Source: Prolixibacter sp. NT017 (lineage in GTDB: Bacteria; Bacteroidota; Bacteroidia; Bacteroidales; Prolixibacteraceae). From it: a stretch of 64,000 nt of DNA. Shown piece by piece: positions 26,875 to 35,382 of the stretch. The first letter of the stretch is position 1; every line of letters begins with the position of its first letter. A program made the translations under genes and the position numbers. The stretch is taken from contig NZ_BLAV01000001.1 of the NCBI RefSeq assembly GCF_009617875.1, positions 4,278,001 through 4,342,000 on the forward strand, given 5' to 3'. Under the pieces are notes generated by a model. That model had not been told where the DNA came from. It searched no databases and worked only from the letters and a program-made list of their open reading frames with translations.

Positions 26875-27882
26875 TTATTCTTTCTTTCTGGATTTTATTT
26901 CCTGTTCAATTTCCTTCAAATCCTGTTCATCTGCCTGTCGCGCTTCCCAGGCTTTTCGCTTCGAATCAAATTGTTCGTAAATTTCTCTCACCTTCTTCTC
27001 CATTATCGAATTGCTAATCGTGCCTTTTCCCCGAAGAATCTTTTGATCATTAAAATCCAAAATTCGATCGACATTTTCCCTCCAAAAAGAAATGGTTAAA
27101 TCAAGCCTGTTTTTCGCTCGAAACTCTGCACTTTCCAGAAAAATGACAACTAAACGATTGAGTGTGTCTATTTCATCTGCTGTGAGGTAGTTTTTAGCCG
27201 TGAAAATATCGCCTTTCCGAACAATGCTCCCTTTCCATGAAGTTAAATTCATATTAGGCGAATCAGCGCTGGCCCGTGAGACAATAATCTCAGCCGCGGT
27301 TTTGCCTGTTACTGCATACAACAACTTATTTTGTGTCTCTGCAAAAAACATTTGCGTTGCTTTATCGGAAGAATCGTAATCACTACTTAATGAAAAAAGG
27401 TCGCGAACTTTCTGGTAGAAACGTTTTTCTGATGCCCGTATATCCCGAATCCGACTTAAGAGCTCATCAAAGTAGTCGGGTCTTCCGTCCGGGTTCTTCA
27501 AACGTTCATCATCCATTACAAAGCCCTTGATCATGTATTCTTTTAGGTTGCGATTTGCCCACATTCGGAATTGCGTTCCTCTTTTGCTCCGCACCCGAAA
27601 GCCTATCGCCAAAATCACATCAAGCGCATAAAATGTTACACTATATTCCTTGCCATCTGCAGCAGTTGTTAAGTAATTCTTAACAACTGATCCATCACCT
27701 AATTCACCATCTTTCAATATATTGGATATATGCATACTAATGTTTGGAACCGAGGTGTCAAAAAGTTCCGCCAGTTGACTTTGGTTCATCCAGACACTCC
27801 CATCTTTAGCATAAAGGGATACGGAAGCCTTACCGTCAGGTGTGTTGTAAATGATAATATTTTGCATGTTATCGTGTTCCAT
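26875..27882 (-). CDS. RhuM-family protein
   Basis: A 335-residue cytoplasmic protein of the RhuM (virulence RhuM) family, named from a Salmonella pathogenicity-island gene. The N-terminal half shows the family pattern: VWMNQSQLAELFDTSVPNISMHI (a helix-turn-helix-like segment), TFYALDVILAIGFRVRSKRGTQFRMWANRNLKEYMIKGF, and a second half with KLLYAVTGKTAAEII, KNYLTADEIDTLNRLV and a charged C-terminal coiled coil. The molecular function is unknown. RhuM genes are typical cargo of islands and defence regions. This one lies convergent to tRNA-Arg and is more A+T-rich than the acnA gene beside it, which suggests acquisition. A second start (ATG at 27867) is equally possible. Confidence 0.88.
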   Translation of the reverse strand: MEHDNMQNIIIYNTPDGKASVSLYAKDGSVWMNQSQLAELFDTSVPNISMHISNILKDGELGDGSVVKNYLTTAADGKEYSVTFYALDVILAIGFRVRSKRGTQFRMWANRNLKEYMIKGFVMDDERLKNPDGRPDYFDELLSRIRDIRASEKRFYQKVRDLFSLSSDYDSSDKATQMFFAETQNKLLYAVTGKTAAEIIVSRASADSPNMNLTSWKGSIVRKGDIFTAKNYLTADEIDTLNRLVVIFLESAEFRAKNRLDLTISFWRENVDRILDFNDQKILRGKGTISNSIMEKKVREIYEQFDSKRKAWEARQADEQDLKEIEQEIKSRKKE

Positions 27883-28226
27883 CTTAATTCTTTTTTTCTT
27901 TGGCAGATAGGCTATTGTGTTCCTGTATCAGGCAATCTTTTTTAAAAATTTTGACCCGGTTTATTCGAACAATAGCTCTTTTTCTAATCCAAAACACTTT
28001 GGGACGAGACCATAAATCCAAATTTAACGAAATAGTTTATCATTTGGGGGTATACACTATTTCGCTACTGGTTCAACTCAAACTCCTTTAATAACCTGTC
28101 TCTTCTCCCAAACATTCCCTCCCCATTGAGTGTTAGAAAATTACTGGCTGGCGCGCATCATGTATCAGCTGCCGATTCATCTGACCGAGCCAAACATCGA
28201 ATTTCACACCATAAAAACCTGTTAGT
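27883..28226. other. Intergenic region between rhuM and acnA
   Basis: 344 bp, A+T-rich, with no gene. It contains a 9-bp inverted repeat at 28028-28064 listed separately. I found no full TAnnTTTG promoter for acnA or rhuM here. Confidence 0.5.
28028..28064. repeat. 9-bp inverted repeat upstream of acnA
   Basis: CGAAATAGT (28028-28036) and ACTATTTCG (28056-28064) are perfect inverted copies with a 19-bp spacer. It could be an operator, or the ends of a vanished small element. Confidence 0.5.
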
Positions 28227-31007
28227 ATGAAGTCTGAATCACCATATCGATTCGAAAAAGAATTGAAAACCGCCAAGGGCTCCTTCCGGTATTTCAGTTT
28301 GCCCGAACTGGAAGCCAAAGGACACAGCATTTCTCACCTGCCGTTTTCCATCCGCATTTTGCTGGAGAACGCCCTCCGCAATTACGACGATTTCGCCGTC
28401 ACCAGCGAGCACATCGAAACGCTTCTCAACTGGAAGCCGGAACCGTCCGACAAAGACATTCCCTACAAGCCGGCCCGTGTGCTAATGCAGGATTTCACCG
28501 GTGTTCCGGCCGTAGTCGACATTGCTTCGCTGCGCGCCGAACTGGCCCGGAAAGGCAAGAACCCGGACAAGTTGAACCCGCAAATTCCGGTCGACCTGGT
28601 CATCGACCACTCGGTACAGGTCGATTATTTCGGTACCGAGTATGCCTACCGGCGAAACGTGGAAGTGGAGTACGAACGCAACGGCGAGCGCTACCAGTTC
28701 CTGAAATGGGCACAAAAGGCATTCAAAAATTTCAGCGTGGTACCGCCCGGCATGGGCATTTGCCACCAGGTGAACCTGGAATACCTCGCCCAGGGCGTCA
28801 TAGAGCGCGATGGAACGGTTTTCCCCGACACGCTGGTGGGAACGGACAGTCACACCCCGATGGTGAACGGAATCGGCGTCGTTGGCTGGGGCGTCGGCGG
28901 CATCGAAGCCGAAGCGGCGCTGCTGGGTCAACCCATTTATTTCATCATGCCGGAAGTGATCGGATTGCAACTGACCGGCCAGTTGCCGCCCGGAACGACA
29001 GCGACCGACATGGTGCTGACCATCACACAGCTGTTGCGGAACTACGGCGTGGTAGGCAAATTCGTCGAAGTCTTCGGTCCTGGCCTCGACCATCTGACGG
29101 TTCCCGACCGGGCGACCATCAGTAATATGTCGCCGGAGTTCGGTTGCACAGTCAGCTACTTCCCCATCGACGACCAAACGCTCGATTATATGCAGAAGAC
29201 TGGCCGATCGGAGGATCAGATTCAACTGGTGAAAGATTACTGCCAGGCTAATAACCTGTGGCGAACCGGTAAGGAAGAAATCACCTACACGGATGTACTG
29301 GAGCTCGACCTCTCGACGGTTGAACCGACAGTTGCAGGTCCAAAACGTCCGCAGGACAAGATTTTACTGCGTGAATTCAAGCCGAAGTTTGTCGACTTGC
29401 TACAAGAAAGTTTTGGGCGCAAATACATCGAGCCGGATAACCGCGAAATCGTCCGCTGGTCGGCCGAAGGCGGCAGTCAGCCGGTACACACGTATGCCGG
29501 CGGTCAGCGCGAAGTAGAAGTGGAAAGTCAGAACGACAAAGGCCTGAAGATGGTACAGGTAACACTGGGGCAGGAAAAATTCCAGCTTTCGGATGGTTCG
29601 GTAGTCATTGCCGCCATCACCTCGTGCACCAACACGTCCAATCCTTCGGTGATGATTGGTGCCGGACTGGTTGCCCGAAAGGCCCGCAGGCTGGGACTGA
29701 CTTCCCGTCCGTGGGTAAAAACCTCGCTGGCGCCGGGCTCCAAAGTGGTTACCGATTACCTCGAAAAGGCCGGCCTGCTCACCGACCTCGAAGCGCTGCG
29801 GTTCCACCTGGTGGGTTACGGATGTACTTCGTGTATCGGGAACTCCGGTCCGCTGCCGCCGCACATCGCACAGGCAGTCGACGACAATGAACTAATCGTC
29901 TCTTCTGTCCTTTCGGGAAACCGGAACTTCGAAGCCCGCGTTCACCCGCAGGTAAAAATGAATTTCCTGATGTCGCCCATGCTGGTGGTTGCTTTCGCCA
30001 TTGCCGGCCGCGTGGATATCGACCTGAACAACGAGCCGGTGGGTTACGACACCAATCAGCAACCGGTTTACCTGAAAGATATCTGGCCGACGCCGGAAGA
30101 GATATACGAAACCATGCAGAACGTGCTGTCGACGGACGATTTCCGCAAGGATTACAGCACGATAACCGACGGAAACGAAATCTGGCAAAACCTGCAGGCA
30201 CCCGACGAACAGCTTTATTCGTGGGAAGAAACGTCTACTTACATCAAGGAAGCGCCGTTCTTCACCCATCTTCCGGAAAAACCGGAAAAGCTACAGGAGA
30301 TCGAAGGCGCCCGGGTACTGCTCTCGCTGGGCGACAGCGTAACCACTGACCACATTTCGCCGGCCGGTTCGTTCAAAGCCGATTCTCCTGCCGGGAAATA
30401 CCTGACCGAACGGGACGTAAAACAGAAGAACTTCAACTCGTACGGCTCACGCCGCGGAAACGACGAGGTAATGGTGCGCGGAACATTCGCCAATGTGCGG
30501 ATCAAAAACAAACTGGCTGAGCAGGAAGGCGGTTTTACTACCTATTTGCCTTCCGCCGAAGAGATGCCGGTTTACGACGCCGCCATGAAATACCACGACG
30601 ACGGAACGCCTTTGCTGGTGCTGGCCGGGAAAGAGTACGGAAGCGGTTCCTCGCGTGACTGGGCCGCCAAGGGAACTTCTCTGCTCGGCATCAAAGCGGT
30701 GCTGGCCGAAAGCTACGAGCGCATTCACCGCAGCAACCTGATTGGCTTGGGCGTGCTGCCGCTCCAATTCAAAGAGGGCGAAAGCAGTGAATCGCTGGGG
30801 CTGAACGGAAAAGAGACCTTCGGCGTGAAAGGCATCAGCGACGAGATGAAACCGCTGCAGGAGCTGGATGTGGAAGCCCAAAAGGAAAACGGGGAGACTG
30901 TACAATTCAAAGCAGTGGCCCGCCTCGATTCGCAAATCGAAATCGAGTATTACCGCCACGGCGGCATTTTGCAATATGTGCTAAGGCAATACCTCAACGA
31001 AGCATAA
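28227..31007 (+). CDS. acnA: Aconitate hydratase AcnA
   Basis: This cytoplasmic [4Fe-4S] enzyme interconverts citrate and isocitrate in the TCA cycle. At 926 residues it has AcnA/IRP length rather than that of the mitochondrial-type aconitase of about 750. Active-site and cluster motifs are intact: VGTDSHTPMVNGIGVVGWGVGG, the first cluster cysteine in SCTNTSNPSVM (about residue 468), the other two in GYGCTSCIGNSGP, and the swivel-domain loops SLGDSVTTDHISPAG and GKEYGSGSSRDWAAKG. It appears monocistronic and ends in a hairpin terminator. Many Bacteroidota use this AcnA type for an oxidative or split TCA cycle. Confidence 0.96.
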   Translation: MKSESPYRFEKELKTAKGSFRYFSLPELEAKGHSISHLPFSIRILLENALRNYDDFAVTSEHIETLLNWKPEPSDKDIPYKPARVLMQDFTGVPAVVDIASLRAELARKGKNPDKLNPQIPVDLVIDHSVQVDYFGTEYAYRRNVEVEYERNGERYQFLKWAQKAFKNFSVVPPGMGICHQVNLEYLAQGVIERDGTVFPDTLVGTDSHTPMVNGIGVVGWGVGGIEAEAALLGQPIYFIMPEVIGLQLTGQLPPGTTATDMVLTITQLLRNYGVVGKFVEVFGPGLDHLTVPDRATISNMSPEFGCTVSYFPIDDQTLDYMQKTGRSEDQIQLVKDYCQANNLWRTGKEEITYTDVLELDLSTVEPTVAGPKRPQDKILLREFKPKFVDLLQESFGRKYIEPDNREIVRWSAEGGSQPVHTYAGGQREVEVESQNDKGLKMVQVTLGQEKFQLSDGSVVIAAITSCTNTSNPSVMIGAGLVARKARRLGLTSRPWVKTSLAPGSKVVTDYLEKAGLLTDLEALRFHLVGYGCTSCIGNSGPLPPHIAQAVDDNELIVSSVLSGNRNFEARVHPQVKMNFLMSPMLVVAFAIAGRVDIDLNNEPVGYDTNQQPVYLKDIWPTPEEIYETMQNVLSTDDFRKDYSTITDGNEIWQNLQAPDEQLYSWEETSTYIKEAPFFTHLPEKPEKLQEIEGARVLLSLGDSVTTDHISPAGSFKADSPAGKYLTERDVKQKNFNSYGSRRGNDEVMVRGTFANVRIKNKLAEQEGGFTTYLPSAEEMPVYDAAMKYHDDGTPLLVLAGKEYGSGSSRDWAAKGTSLLGIKAVLAESYERIHRSNLIGLGVLPLQFKEGESSESLGLNGKETFGVKGISDEMKPLQELDVEAQKENGETVQFKAVARLDSQIEIEYYRHGGILQYVLRQYLNEA

Positions 31008-31032
31008 TCATTTTGCTTACAAATACGAATGG

Positions 31033-31066
31033 AACGGAGCATTCGGGAAACCGGTGCTCCGTTTTT
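31033..31066 (+). terminator. Intrinsic terminator of acnA
   Basis: AACGGAGCA (31033-31041) pairs with TGCTCCGTT, with a further CGG/CCG pairing inside the loop, followed by five T. It lies just beyond the convergent histidine kinase stop codon. Confidence 0.9.
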
Positions 31067-31076
31067 CATTTCCGGG

Positions 31077-32423
31077 CTAACCGGGTAAAACGACCGTGAA
31101 AGTGGTGCCCATTCCGGAAATGGAATGGAACGAGAGAGTTCCGCTGTGGCGGTGAACAATCTGACGGGAGAGTGCCAGTCCGATACCGCTTCCGCCCTGC
31201 CGGGTCGTGAAGAACGGAACGAAAACCTGGTCAGCGTATTCTTCCGGAATGCCAACGCCGTTATCGGCCACCACGATGCGGGTTTCCTGCTCGCCTTTCT
31301 GCACGCTCAGGTTGATTTCGGCATGCTCCACTTCCGACACCGCTTCCACCGCATTCTTCAGGAGGTTGATTACCACTTGCGAAATCAGTTTGTCGTCGGC
31401 TGTGAATTCCGTGATTCCGTTCGATACGTTGACGTTGAATTGAATATTCCGCTGCTGCATTTCCTGATGGTACAAAATCCGGAAACGAGACAACCAGTCC
31501 TCGATGGCGATCGGTTTCAGCACGGGTTCAGGGATTTTGTACAATTTCCGGTACCGCTCAACGAACGACATCATCAAATCGCCCTGCTCCTCGATGGCTC
31601 CGGCGCTGTTCCGGATACGCCCGATATCGATGCCGGATTGCGTGCAAATTTCGGAAACCTCCTCGGGCAACGAACGCCCGATGGACTGGGCCAGCGAGGT
31701 AATCGGGGCAATGGAATTCATGATTTCGTGCGACATGATGCGGAAAAGCTTTTGCCACGACTCCACTTCGCGCTCTTCCAACTCGGCCTTGATGTTTTGC
31801 AACGCCAGCAAATGATAATGCTTATCGCCGAAAATGAATTCGCTGGCGCGAAGCTGCAACACCACCACCTGCCCGTTGACGGTGAATTTATAGAGCAAGG
31901 GCTTGCCCGGTTTCAGTCGCTGCAGTTTCTGGTAAAATTCGGGTACGCGGTGTTCCAGCGTCTTCACGGAAGTGAGATGATGCAATTCCAGCAACTCCAG
32001 CAATGCAGGATTGGCGATGATGACCTTTCCCTGCTCGTCGTAAGCCAGCAATCCGCTTCCCGAATGGCCTATTAGTTCTGCATAAAACTGTTCCTGAAAA
32101 CGGTTGTGCACCCGCTCTTTCCGGATGGCACTACGCAACCGGAGCAACGACTCCTTCAGCTCGTCGAATCCCGGGGGAGCCACCCCTTTTTCGAGGTTCA
32201 GAGATGAATCCTCGTTTAGCATTCCTTCGAAAAACAGGCTCAAATCGCGGTTGGTTTTTCCCAAAAAATGATACAACCTCCCGGCTACGATAAGGAAAAC
32301 AAAGGTTGCAATTCCACTCCACAAATATCCTCCGGCGAACCACCAAAAGGCCGCCAGAATGGCCAGGGCTCCCATCACCAGAATAAAGCCAGCAAGTCTC
32401 CCGTTGAATCGGTTAAAGCCCAT
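31077..32423 (-). CDS. Sensor histidine kinase (NtrY-like) paired with an NtrC-type regulator
   Basis: A 448-residue membrane kinase. Two hydrophobic helices (about 9-31 and 34-52) with almost no periplasmic loop precede a juxtamembrane segment, a PAS-like region (about 115-210) and the kinase core. The H box is [14 protein letters not shown] (His232), the N box [11 protein letters not shown]1 ADNGVGIP, F box FVPFFTT and G2 GGSGIGLAL, so catalysis should be intact. The start codon overlaps the end of the upstream regulator gene by 11 bp, and the two form one transcript. The tiny external loop suggests that it senses a membrane or cytoplasmic cue. Its likely output is the ABC/FtsX operon transcribed away from it at 34070. 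Confidence 0.92.
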   Translation of the reverse strand: MGFNRFNGRLAGFILVMGALAILAAFWWFAGGYLWSGIATFVFLIVAGRLYHFLGKTNRDLSLFFEGMLNEDSSLNLEKGVAPPGFDELKESLLRLRSAIRKERVHNRFQEQFYAELIGHSGSGLLAYDEQGKVIIANPALLELLELHHLTSVKTLEHRVPEFYQKLQRLKPGKPLLYKFTVNGQVVVLQLRASEFIFGDKHYHLLALQNIKAELEEREVESWQKLFRIMSHEIMNSIAPITSLAQSIGRSLPEEVSEICTQSGIDIGRIRNSAGAIEEQGDLMMSFVERYRKLYKIPEPVLKPIAIEDWLSRFRILYHQEMQQRNIQFNVNVSNGITEFTADDKLISQVVINLLKNAVEAVSEVEHAEINLSVQKGEQETRIVVADNGVGIPEEYADQVFVPFFTTRQGGSGIGLALSRQIVHRHSGTLSFHSISGMGTTFTVVLPG

Positions 32424-33765
32424 ATTTCTTCACTTTATTGTAGAGCGTTTGTCGTGTAATTCCCAGCCGCGTAGCCGCCGAACTCATGTTGCCGCTGCTC
32501 TCTTCGAGCGCCTGTTCAATCATACTGCGCTCCATTTCTTCCAGTGTGGTGGGCGCCTCTTCCTGCTCGATGACCGGCCGGAAATGAAAATCTTCGGGCT
32601 GCAGCACTTCGCCATCAGCTAAAATAACAGCCTTCTCAATGGCGTGCCGCAATTCCCGCACGTTTCCCGGCCAGGAATACCGGCGTATTTTCTCCCGTGC
32701 CATCCCCGAAAGGGTGAGATGTTGCTTGTGGTATTTTTCGCCGTAGAATCCCAGGAAGTGTTTCGCCAGCAACACAATGTCTTCCTCCCGTTCCCGCAAG
32801 GGCGGCGCTTCGATGCGGATGGTGTTGATGCGGAAAAGGAGATCCTCCCGGAATTTTCCTTCTTCCACCATGGTCTCCAGGTTGCAGTTGGTAGCACAAA
32901 TCAACCGGATGTCTACCGGAACGGCCCGGTTGGCTCCTACCGGGATTACCTGCCGGTTTTCCAATACGGCCAGCAATTTCGCCTGCAAAGGCAATGAAAG
33001 GTTCCCGATTTCGTCGAGGAAAAGGGTGCCGTCATTGGCTATCACAATCTTCCCTTCGCGGTCGACACGTGCATCGGTAAAGGCGCCTTTCACGTGGCCA
33101 AACAGTTCGCTTTCGAACAGTGTTTCGCTAATGGCGCCCATGTCGACACTCACCAGTGGTTTGTTGGCCCGTTCTGATTGCCGGTGAATGGCCTGTGCAA
33201 CCAGTTCTTTTCCGGTTCCGTTTTCCCCGGTGATCAAGACATTGGCCTTGGTAGGTGCCACTTTCTCAATCAACTTGAAAACATATTTCATCGCGCTGGA
33301 CTGCCCCAACAATTCCACGTTTTCCTCTTTGTGATCGTTCTGTTCGGTTTTGCCGGCCGACTTGCCCAGCTTTTCCTGCGATTGCCGTACCCGGACCGCT
33401 GACTTCAATGTTTCGATTAACCGGTTGTTGTCCCACGGTTTCAGCACAAAATCCGACGCGCCCATCTTCAACGCTTTCACTGCCAGATCAACATCTCCAA
33501 AGGCCGTTATCATCACCACCGGAATGTCCGGCTTCATCTTTTTAATTTCATTCAACCAGTAAATTCCTTCATTTCCGGTATTCACCCCGGCAACGAAATT
33601 CATGTCGAGCAGAATCACATCCACTGTATTCGTTTGAAGGAAAAAGGGTAACCGGTTCGGGTTGGAAAGTGTCGATACTGAACCGAACTCCGGCTGAAGC
33701 ACCAGCTCCAAAGCTCGCAATACCGTTCGGTTGTCGTCGACGATTAAGATATTTCCGGAAGTCAT
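32413..33765 (-). CDS. Sigma-54-dependent response regulator (NtrC family)
   Basis: A 450-residue activator with a receiver domain (1-125; phospho-acceptor Asp54 in ILLDMNF), an AAA+ domain (about 155-385) and a Fis-type helix-turn-helix at the C-terminus ([26 protein letters not shown]). The AAA+ part has Walker A GENGTGKE, the sigma-54 contact loop GAFTDA, Walker B TLFLDEIG and the R-finger region FREDLLFRIN, so it should open sigma-54 promoters. The ATG at 33765 starts the receiver domain directly; an earlier in-frame codon adds 16 residues and overlaps the promoter. Neighbours: its kinase downstream (11-bp overlap) and, divergently, an export operon preceded by a sigma-54-like promoter and a palindrome. 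Confidence 0.95.
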   Translation of the reverse strand: MTSGNILIVDDNRTVLRALELVLQPEFGSVSTLSNPNRLPFFLQTNTVDVILLDMNFVAGVNTGNEGIYWLNEIKKMKPDIPVVMITAFGDVDLAVKALKMGASDFVLKPWDNNRLIETLKSAVRVRQSQEKLGKSAGKTEQNDHKEENVELLGQSSAMKYVFKLIEKVAPTKANVLITGENGTGKELVAQAIHRQSERANKPLVSVDMGAISETLFESELFGHVKGAFTDARVDREGKIVIANDGTLFLDEIGNLSLPLQAKLLAVLENRQVIPVGANRAVPVDIRLICATNCNLETMVEEGKFREDLLFRINTIRIEAPPLREREEDIVLLAKHFLGFYGEKYHKQHLTLSGMAREKIRRYSWPGNVRELRHAIEKAVILADGEVLQPEDFHFRPVIEQEEAPTTLEEMERSMIEQALEESSGNMSSAATRLGITRQTLYNKVKKYGL

Positions 33766-33782
33766 AGGCACAATTTGATAAT

Positions 33783-33813
33783 CAAAGATAAGTTGCCAAT
33801 CCCCGACAATCAA
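33783..33813 (-). promoter_or_regulatory. Promoter of the response regulator/kinase operon
   Basis: On the minus strand TTG (33811-33813) and TATCTTTG (33783-33790) are 20 bp apart, matching the vegetative Bacteroidota promoter. The leader is about 10 nt. Confidence 0.65.
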
Positions 33814-33839
33814 GGGGTTGTAAAAACATTTGTCGAACT

Positions 33840-33856
33840 TGTCAAGAAACTTGACA
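33840..33856. promoter_or_regulatory. Palindromic activator site (candidate NtrC-type enhancer)
   Basis: TGTCAAGAAACTTGACA is a perfect 7-bp inverted repeat with a 3-bp spacer. A further half-site (TTGTC at 33829-33835 area) lies to its left. It is about 65 bp upstream of the sigma-54-like promoter and about 50 bp from the regulator's own promoter, a suitable place for the adjacent NtrC-type protein to bind. Confidence 0.65.
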
Positions 33857-33920
33857 TCTCCGGACCCCCCACCGCAGACATGACACCCTTATCAGATTGA
33901 TTATGTACGCCTTGCCTTCA

Positions 33921-33936
33921 TTGGCACAGAATTGGT
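33921..33936 (+). promoter_or_regulatory. Candidate sigma-54 promoter of the export operon
   Basis: TTGGCAC (33921-33927) is a perfect -24 element. The -12 dinucleotide, ten bases after the GG, reads GT where the consensus is GC (one mismatch). Transcription would start near 33948, giving a leader of about 120 nt before 34070. Confidence 0.6.
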
Positions 33937-34034
33937 AAAGAGGTGTGCAGAGCCGGAAAAGTGTACGCTAAAGCGGATAAACAACGCTTTTTAGGGCTAA
34001 AAGTACCAACAACTTAATGCTGATTTATAAACGC

Positions 34035-34059
34035 AAGTCGATAACGACTTTCTAATTTT
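34035..34059 (+). other. Hairpin just upstream of the export operon start
   Basis: AAGTCG (34035-34040) and CGACTT (34045-34050) form a 6-bp stem with a 4-nt loop, followed by TCTAATTTTTT. It could be a weak attenuator in the leader or a relic; no leader peptide is evident. Confidence 0.35.
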
Positions 34060-34069
34060 TTGAATTCTT

Positions 34070-35329
34070 ATGTCTGGAATGGATCGCCAAATAGAGAAAA
34101 AGAAGGGGTTGAAGAAGAAGCACTTCTGGATGATTGGTGGTGGCCTGGTTTTTCTCGTTTTTCTGATGTCACTGGTTTTTGGGAATCACGCATCAACCAT
34201 TCGGGTAGACCGGGATAAAGTCTCCATCAGTCCGGTGACCGAGGGACTTTTTAACGACTACATCCGGGTAATTGGAACCGTGGAACCGATTCGTTTTATT
34301 TACCTCGATGCGACCGAAGGCGGACGTGTCGAACAAATTATCAACGATGAAGGTGCGATGGTGAAGAAGGGAGATATCATCCTGAAACTGTCCAATCCCG
34401 ATTTGAAACTGAATATACTGACTGCCGAAGCCCGGCTGGCCGAGCAAATTAACTTCCTCCGGAACACCCGCATCCAGATGGAACAGGACAAGCTGACCCT
34501 TCAGCGCCAAATCCTGCAGATGGATTATGACATTCTGAAAAAGAAGCGGAAATTTTCCCAGGACCAACGCTTCTACAAAAAAGATATGATATCGGAAGAT
34601 GAATACCTGGCTTCCAAAGAAGATTACGAATATGCGGTGAAAACCAGTAAAATTCTGGACGAGCGGCAGAAGACCGACTCCGCTTTCCGGGCTGTACAGG
34701 TGAAGCAGATGGAGTATAACCTCGACCGGATGAAAACCAACCTGGACCTGGTGAAACAACGAATGGAGAACCTGGACGTGAAAGCACCGATTGATGGTCA
34801 AATCGGCCTGCTCGACGCAGAGATAGGACAGTCGATTCCGCAGGGAAGCCGCATCGGTCAGGTGAACGACCTGAGCGCTTTCAAGGTAACGGCACAGGTT
34901 GATGAGCACTACATCGACCGGGTACGAAAAGGATTGAAGGCATCCTTTACCCGCCAGGATAAAAGTTACGATATGTCCGTAAAGAAAGTCTATCCCGAAG
35001 TCCGCAACGGAACCTTCAAAATCGACATGGTTTTCGATAACGAGGTGCCCCAAAATATTCGCTCAGGACAAACATATCACGTGGAACTGCAATTGGGACA
35101 AGCGCAAAAATCCGTGCTGATTCCAAGAGGAGGTTTCTTCCAGTCGACCGGTGGACAGTGGATTTTCGTGCTAAGCAAAGATGGTAGTGAAGCAACCCGC
35201 CGCAATATCCGGATTGGACGGCAGAACCCGCAGTACTACGAGGTGCTGGAAGGTTTGAAACCAGGCGAACAGGTGATTACTTCCGGGTACGACACCTTTG
35301 GAGACAACGAACGGGTGGTTTTTAAATAA
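34070..35329 (+). CDS. MacA/HlyD-type membrane fusion (periplasmic adaptor) protein
   Basis: A 419-residue adaptor with one N-terminal transmembrane helix (about residues 22-40). A barrel-sandwich (lipoyl) half (VEPIRFIYLDATEGGRVEQIINDEGAMVKKGDII) is followed by a long helical hairpin (about 115-230, rich in Gln, Glu and Lys), the second lipoyl half (LDVKAPIDGQIGLLDAEIGQSIPQGSRIGQV), a beta-barrel and a membrane-proximal domain (ending GYDTFGDNERVVFK). Such proteins bridge inner-membrane MacB-like ABC transporters to an outer-membrane channel. It is the first of six genes on one strand, with three FtsX-type permeases and two ATPases behind it. No TolC-like gene is in the operon. Confidence 0.92.
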   Translation: MSGMDRQIEKKKGLKKKHFWMIGGGLVFLVFLMSLVFGNHASTIRVDRDKVSISPVTEGLFNDYIRVIGTVEPIRFIYLDATEGGRVEQIINDEGAMVKKGDIILKLSNPDLKLNILTAEARLAEQINFLRNTRIQMEQDKLTLQRQILQMDYDILKKKRKFSQDQRFYKKDMISEDEYLASKEDYEYAVKTSKILDERQKTDSAFRAVQVKQMEYNLDRMKTNLDLVKQRMENLDVKAPIDGQIGLLDAEIGQSIPQGSRIGQVNDLSAFKVTAQVDEHYIDRVRKGLKASFTRQDKSYDMSVKKVYPEVRNGTFKIDMVFDNEVPQNIRSGQTYHVELQLGQAQKSVLIPRGGFFQSTGGQWIFVLSKDGSEATRRNIRIGRQNPQYYEVLEGLKPGEQVITSGYDTFGDNERVVFK

Positions 35330-35382
35330 ACCGACAGAGAGAGACAGAAAATCACATTTCAAAACGAGAAACCCGAACAACC

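Noticed and set aside
26657..28226. A complete integrated island at tRNA-Arg
   Set aside because: I could find no integrase gene and no repeat of the tRNA 3' end downstream; only the rhuM gene suggests insertion.
31125..32075. Plus-strand frame of 316 codons opposite the histidine kinase
   Set aside because: The kinase motifs on the minus strand are complete; the plus-strand translation is His/Gln-rich and featureless.
33937..34069. A riboswitch in the leader of the export operon
   Set aside because: Only a 6-bp hairpin is visible, and no known riboswitch core motif can be matched.
34193..35053. Minus-strand frame of 286 codons opposite the adaptor gene
   Set aside because: Antisense shadow of the MacA-like gene; Leu/Phe/His-rich with no family pattern.
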